Made by a program: the position numbers and the translations under genes
Part shown: positions 24,842 to 26,349 of the stretch, piece by piece
Layout of the letters: each line of letters starts with the position of its first letter
How positions within the stretch are numbered: position 1 is the stretch's first letter
Notes under the pieces: generated by a model
What the model was told of the DNA's origin: nothing
What the model saw: only the letters and a program-made list of their open reading frames with translations
The model's database searches: none
Virus record (IMG/VR): IMGVR_UViG_3300006737_000163
Coordinates: 1-26,349 of that record
Direction: 5' to 3' (one strand)
Source: a virus
Length of the DNA stretch: 26,349 nucleotides

Positions 24842-25717
24842 TTAATCACTCCTGAAGGTGCTGTTTGCGAGGTTATGTACCTCGTCCCAACTCATTGTTG
24901 CGAGTTCCTCAGTTGAAGGGATTTCAACGGTTGGAAGGGATGCTGCTGATTTTGCGATTGTAGAACCGGACTCTACTGAGCCGATGCTGTCGATGCGCTC
25001 TGTAAGAGCGGCTAGAGACTTCTCGATAGCGGCTAGTGGGCTGCGAGCATCGAATGCTGCTGCTTCTGCTTTTGCTATTTCGTGTTGCCTCTCTGATGCG
25101 AATCTGCTGGAGAAGTGGTTTTCTAGGCTTCCCTTGAACTCCTGCTCCAGTGCTGCTGCTTTGTAGACCTCGTATGCTGCCTCGATGTCTGAGTCAGATA
25201 CTCTGTCTGCTGTTAGGAAGTCAGACTTCTCTAGTGTGGATTTCTTGCCTTTTCCACCAGAGCCAAAGTTGGCCTTGGGGACTTCTGGCTTTCCGTCTAC
25301 GGATTCCCTCTTTGGTGCTTGTCCACCAAACCTTGTTGCTCCGTCTCCAATTTCTTCTGGGGTAGAACCAAGGTTTGCCTTGTTGACATCATCAAAGTGA
25401 GCACGTGCGGAAATTGTGTCCACACCTGCACTCTTCAGAGTGTCTTCCATCCAATTTAGGTACTCAGAGGAGATAACGTCAGAGTATTGTGATTTTTCGA
25501 CATCTTTGTCTTCTTCATCTTTCATGGCTTCTTTCTTGTCACCATACATTTTCTCTTCGTCGTCTTTCTCATCGCCGTCGTCGTCGTTCTTCTTGCCTTG
25601 CATATGCTCTTTCAAGCCCGGTGGCATTTCCCCTTTCTCCATGGAGTCGAGTCTTCCTTCCAGACGTGACAGGACATCTGTCATTTGCGTCATTACATCA
25701 TTTTCTGCTTCTGTCAT
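24842..25717 (-). CDS. Nested scaffold protein from an internal start (291 aa)
   Basis: Inside the protease gene, codon 177 is an ATG preceded by GGTGAAAAAAATG: a GGTG Shine-Dalgarno core exactly 6 bases before the start. It falls where the protease domain ends and the coiled-coil, acidic scaffold part begins. The frame is the same as the long gene, so the product would be the free scaffold, as with lambda C and its in-frame internal gene Nu3. The best evidence is the coincidence of a good ribosome site, a Met and a domain boundary. Expression itself is not shown by the sequence, and the motif could be chance in a Lys-rich linker. Confidence 0.55.
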   Translation of the reverse strand: MTEAENDVMTQMTDVLSRLEGRLDSMEKGEMPPGLKEHMQGKKNDDDGDEKDDEEKMYGDKKEAMKDEEDKDVEKSQYSDVISSEYLNWMEDTLKSAGVDTISARAHFDDVNKANLGSTPEEIGDGATRFGGQAPKRESVDGKPEVPKANFGSGGKGKKSTLEKSDFLTADRVSDSDIEAAYEVYKAAALEQEFKGSLENHFSSRFASERQHEIAKAEAAAFDARSPLAAIEKSLAALTERIDSIGSVESGSTIAKSAASLPTVEIPSTEELATMSWDEVHNLANSTFRSD

Positions 25718-26245
25718 TTTTTTCACCTTGTTTTTATCTTCTTTTAATATCCTAAATGTTGCTTCTGGATTTATTCCTTTCTCACAAATTGTGATTTCGT
25801 GTAGTTCAAGTTTGCTGATTTCTTGGTAGTCTCCATGTACCGGGTCTGATTTTCTGACTCGTTTGAATGCCTGCCCTCCAATACTAAAACCTCTCAATGA
25901 GCCTTTTCGTATTTCGGCAGCGACTTCCTTTGCTTTTTCGATGTCGTCTCGTAATTCTACAACTACAAACATTCCGACATCGTCAACTTCGCTTTTCCAC
26001 AACCTCCCTTCACTATCTGTATAATTAGGAATTACTTCACCCACTTGAATGTTAGAATGCGCTAATTGCACGTTTCTGTATCTGTGGTCCTCCATGTATT
26101 TCTTGAATGCGCCTTTCAATGCTTCTTTCGTAATTTTGTCTCCTTGCTTGTCAACTACTTCTACGCTAGCATACCCGGCAACAACGAGGTCTCCACCCTT
26201 GATGAGTGTAATTCCAGACTGAGGTTGTCGCAATGGGGATAGCAC
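24842..26245 (-). CDS. HK97-type prohead protease fused to a scaffold domain (467 aa)
   Basis: This should cleave scaffold and capsid precursors inside the prohead. Residues about 12-166 look like an XkdF-like (S78_2-type) serine protease. The likely catalytic His is His63 in QLAHSNIQVGE. The Ser is in GSLRGFSIGG (Ser121, or Ser116). The domain ends with LELHEITICEKGINPEATF, matching the family's usual E-x-S/T-x-x-x-x-x-x-NP-x-A ending. Residues about 177-467 are scaffold-like: a coiled-coil stretch, a Lys/Asp/Glu-rich segment near 205-245, then charged helices. The start is GTG; an in-frame TGA lies three codons upstream and there is no closer alternative. The gene is followed after 2 bases by the capsid gene, whose SD lies in this gene's last codons. 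The protease half is more AT-rich (about 31-42% GC by hand count) than the scaffold half. The protease identity is strong; exact catalytic residues are inferred. Confidence 0.85.
   Translation of the reverse strand: MLSPLRQPQSGITLIKGGDLVVAGYASVEVVDKQGDKITKEALKGAFKKYMEDHRYRNVQLAHSNIQVGEVIPNYTDSEGRLWKSEVDDVGMFVVVELRDDIEKAKEVAAEIRKGSLRGFSIGGQAFKRVRKSDPVHGDYQEISKLELHEITICEKGINPEATFRILKEDKNKVKKMTEAENDVMTQMTDVLSRLEGRLDSMEKGEMPPGLKEHMQGKKNDDDGDEKDDEEKMYGDKKEAMKDEEDKDVEKSQYSDVISSEYLNWMEDTLKSAGVDTISARAHFDDVNKANLGSTPEEIGDGATRFGGQAPKRESVDGKPEVPKANFGSGGKGKKSTLEKSDFLTADRVSDSDIEAAYEVYKAAALEQEFKGSLENHFSSRFASERQHEIAKAEAAAFDARSPLAAIEKSLAALTERIDSIGSVESGSTIAKSAASLPTVEIPSTEELATMSWDEVHNLANSTFRSD
25724..25727 (-). 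promoter_or_regulatory. Internal Shine-Dalgarno for nested scaffold start
   Basis: GGTG within AAGGTG, separated by six A residues from the ATG at 25717. It matches the GGTGA type seen before several other genes in this window, and it decides the proposed internal start. Confidence 0.5.
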
Positions 26246-26270
26246 ACTGACTCAGAGTTACTGTGTCATA

Positions 26271-26284
26271 CTACTTATATGAAG
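26271..26284 (-). promoter_or_regulatory. Possible archaeal TATA box for the head genes
   Basis: The minus-strand sequence CTTCATATAAGTAG contains a TATA-like core centred near 26277, about 32 bases before the GTG at 26245. An archaeal TATA box centred about 26 bases before the transcription start would place that start near 26250, leaving a leader of only about 5 bases. No GGTG or GGAGG motif precedes the GTG, which fits a leaderless message. There is no clear purine-rich BRE upstream, so the call rests on spacing and the missing SD. Confidence 0.35.
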
Positions 26285-26311
26285 CGGCAACAAACTAAAC
26301 TGTTGTTGCTT
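26282..26311 (-). terminator. Imperfect inverted repeat at the end of the upstream gene
   Basis: The arms at 26282-26292 and 26301-26311 are 11 bases each and match at 9 positions, with two adjacent mismatches, around an 8-base loop. The loop contains the stop codon of the upstream gene. No U-run follows on the minus strand. It lies between that stop and the TATA-like element, so it may be a processing or termination signal, but it could also be chance. Confidence 0.3.
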
Positions 26312-26349
26312 CTTTATCTGGACCTGAATCTTCGTTTTTGATACCCTTA
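26295..26349 (-). CDS. C-terminal end of an upstream gene (partial)
   Basis: Read on the minus strand, one frame is open from the window edge for 17 codons and ends in TAG at 26297-26295. The peptide is KGIKNEDSGPDKEATTV, a charged tail of the sort often seen at the end of virion proteins. By the usual order of tailed-virus genes, the gene before a prohead protease is the portal, so this could be the portal C-terminus, but nothing in 17 residues proves that. Its stop codon lies in the loop of an imperfect inverted repeat. Confidence 0.5.
   Translation of the reverse strand, partial: KGIKNEDSGPDKEATTV

Noticed and set aside
1-26349. RNA genes, CRISPR arrays, insertion sequences, integrase or attachment sites
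   Set aside because: I saw no regularly spaced repeats, tRNA-like cloverleaf or transposase motifs; nearly every base belongs to the minus-strand structural genes. Reading by eye could miss a small RNA antisense to a gene.

Overview
This window looks like the virion-structure module of a tailed double-stranded DNA virus (Caudoviricetes). Every gene I support is on the minus strand, so transcription runs from coordinate 26349 towards 1. The order is the canonical siphovirus one: C-terminal tip of an upstream gene, prohead protease fused to scaffold, HK97-fold major capsid protein, four small head or neck genes, a zinc-ribbon protein, an adaptor-like connector, head closure, tail terminator, tail tube, a SAP-domain protein, tail-assembly chaperones with a -1 frameshift, tape measure, a distal-tail-like protein, and finally one giant open frame that leaves the window still open.

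The host is probably an archaeon, but this is inference. Ribosome-binding sites are of the GGTGA/GAGGTGA type. The first gene has a TATA-like element about 32 bases before a start with no leader SD, as in leaderless archaeal mRNAs. Ile ATA and Arg AGA/AGG codons are frequent. A marine euryarchaeal (magrovirus-like) virus would fit, but no replication or packaging gene is present to confirm it, and a bacterial siphovirus cannot be excluded.

Right part (about 26.3-19.5 kb): head and neck. The protease gene carries a second, well-placed internal start that would give free scaffold. The capsid gene is followed by two small beta-type proteins, an HeH/SAP-like acidic protein and a 57-residue gene. 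Adaptor, closure and terminator genes are joined by 1-4 base overlaps.

Middle part (about 19.5-13.9 kb): tail. The tail tube protein is unusually long (746 aa) and the tape measure unusually short (290 aa). Between them, two chaperone frames are linked at a GGGGGG run, giving 121-aa and 214-aa products.

Left part (13916-1): one uninterrupted frame of at least 4638 codons. It starts with a LamG/concanavalin-like domain and is otherwise mostly unrecognisable. By position and size it is probably the giant tail-tip or host-recognition protein. Its composition shifts abruptly to AT-rich in the last 250 bases of the window. I saw no tRNA, CRISPR, transposase, integrase or plus-strand gene, and no gene-free stretch over 300 bases.
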